This document shows, piece after piece, positions 5,787 through 6,424 of a stretch of DNA of 6,424 bases (positions are counted from its first letter, which is position 1; every line of letters begins with the position of its first letter). The DNA is taken from assembly GCA_002254745.1 (NCBI GenBank), contig NJED01000047.1:1-6424 (forward strand), written 5' to 3'. The stretch is from Desulfurococcales archaeon ex4484_217_1 (GTDB taxonomy: Archaea; Thermoproteota; Thermoprotei_A; EX4484-217-1). Both the position numbers and the translations under genes were made by a program. The notes beneath the pieces are model-generated. The model saw only the letters and a program-made list of their open reading frames with translations. It had not been told where the DNA came from and made no database searches.

Positions 5787-6424
5787 ATGTCTAAGGCTAA
5801 AATAGGCCTAAGAGAAGCTATGCTGTGGAAGCCGCTAGAAAACAAGAAGGTTCTATGCTATCTATGCTATAGGAAATGTGTAATACCTGAGGGCATGGTT
5901 GGGGTATGCTACACTAGGAAGAACATTGGCGGTAAACTGTATTCTATAGTTTATGGTAAGCTTACATCAATGAATATTGACCCTATAGAGAAGAAGCCTC
6001 TCTTCCACTTCCACCCTGGTTCAGAGGTAATGTCCATAAGTACTATTGGGTGCAATTTCAGATGTGTTTTCTGCTGCAATTGGGTTTTAAGCCAGGAAAA
6101 AGAGGTTATGGGCAGATCAACTACGCCTGAAGAAGTTGTTAAATACACTTTAAGCTATGGTGCAGATGGAATAAGCTACACGTATAATGAGCCAACAGTG
6201 TTTTTCGAGTTCGCATATGACACTGCTAAAATAGCTAAAAAACACGGACTCTTCAACACTTTTGTAACCAACGGATACATGACCGTAGAGGCTATAGATG
6301 AAATAGCACCATACCTTGATGCTGCAACAGTTGATTTTAAAGCTTCAGGCGATCCATGGTTCCATAGGAAGTTTATGGCTGTAGGGGATATTAGCCCCGT
6401 TTTCGACACATTATTGGAAATGAA
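5787..6424 (+). CDS. amrS: AmmeMemoRadiSam-type radical SAM protein; 3' end beyond window
   Basis: Radical SAM enzyme of the family linked to AMMECR1 and MEMO domain proteins; I know of no established substrate. My translation gives 212 codons before the window end, of a protein usually about 330-360 residues. The N-terminal cysteine cluster is C24-x2-C27-x3-C31-x9-C41, the family's extra Cys region, followed by NIGGKLYSIVYGK (46-58). The 4Fe-4S/SAM motif is C89-N-F-R-C93-V-F-C96, preceded by TIG. An additional Cys97 stands where most relatives, as I recall, have Gln (F-C-Q-N-W). LSQEKE (101-106), SYTYNEPTVFFEF (130-142) and VTNGYM (160-165) are further family landmarks. The ATG at 5787 fits the usual short N-terminus, and AGGTG lies 11 bases upstream. 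No in-frame upstream start is seen nearby. Whether AMMECR1 or MEMO genes follow cannot be seen. Confidence 0.92.
   Translation, partial: MSKAKIGLREAMLWKPLENKKVLCYLCYRKCVIPEGMVGVCYTRKNIGGKLYSIVYGKLTSMNIDPIEKKPLFHFHPGSEVMSISTIGCNFRCVFCCNWVLSQEKEVMGRSTTPEEVVKYTLSYGADGISYTYNEPTVFFEFAYDTAKIAKKHGLFNTFVTNGYMTVEAIDEIAPYLDAATVDFKASGDPWFHRKFMAVGDISPVFDTLLEM

Noticed and set aside
5951..6409. Two minus-strand open frames near the right edge
   Set aside because: Both lie antisense to the radical SAM gene with its intact cysteine motif; they are shadows.

Overview
The window reads as chromosomal housekeeping DNA from an archaeon, most likely a thermophilic member of the Thermoproteota/TACK group. The evidence is the gene content: a class I (archaeal) CCA-adding enzyme, ThpR/LigT, the archaeal families UPF0200 and UPF0201, an archaeal RNase Z, a THUMP-type tRNA guanine-10 methyltransferase relative, and a short archaeal PRPP synthetase. 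AT-rich DNA, heavy use of AGA/AGG and ATA codons, TTG and GTG starts, and TATA-like box A elements fit the same picture. The genus cannot be fixed from the sequence. Nothing suggests a mobile element, phage, CRISPR array or recent transfer.

Layout, left to right: (1) a minus-strand pair, thpR (1390-1956) then cca (1397 to beyond base 1), overlapping by 8 bases. (2) A 69-base divergent intergenic region with a small imperfect palindrome. (3) A plus-strand pair, a UPF0200 P-loop kinase-like protein (2026-2580) and a UPF0201 putative RNA-binding protein (2581-3015), with no bases between them. (4) A minus-strand operon read prs (5654-4755), Trm-G10-like gene (4744-3932), rnz (3927-3016), with gaps of 10 and 4 bases. 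Its last stop codon abuts the UPF0201 stop codon tail to tail. (5) A 132-base divergent promoter region. (6) The plus-strand start of an AmmeMemoRadiSam-type radical SAM protein (5787 to beyond 6424). There is no gene-free stretch longer than about 132 bases.

The common theme is tRNA maturation, especially the 3' end. RNase Z removes the trailer, the CCA enzyme adds or repairs CCA, ThpR acts on 2',3'-cyclic phosphate or 2'-5' linked RNA ends, and the Trm-G10 relative belongs to a family that modifies G10. PRPP synthetase supplies nucleotide precursors. UPF0200 and UPF0201 sit inside this group without a known role.

The most unusual object is the Trm-G10-like gene. It keeps an intact THUMP half and the conserved C-terminal end of the methyltransferase domain, but about 100 residues are missing in frame. 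The missing part contains the SAM-binding motif I and the catalytic D/N-P-P-Y motif, so the protein cannot be a normal methyltransferase. It is either a repurposed tRNA-binding THUMP protein, a decaying gene, or an assembly deletion.
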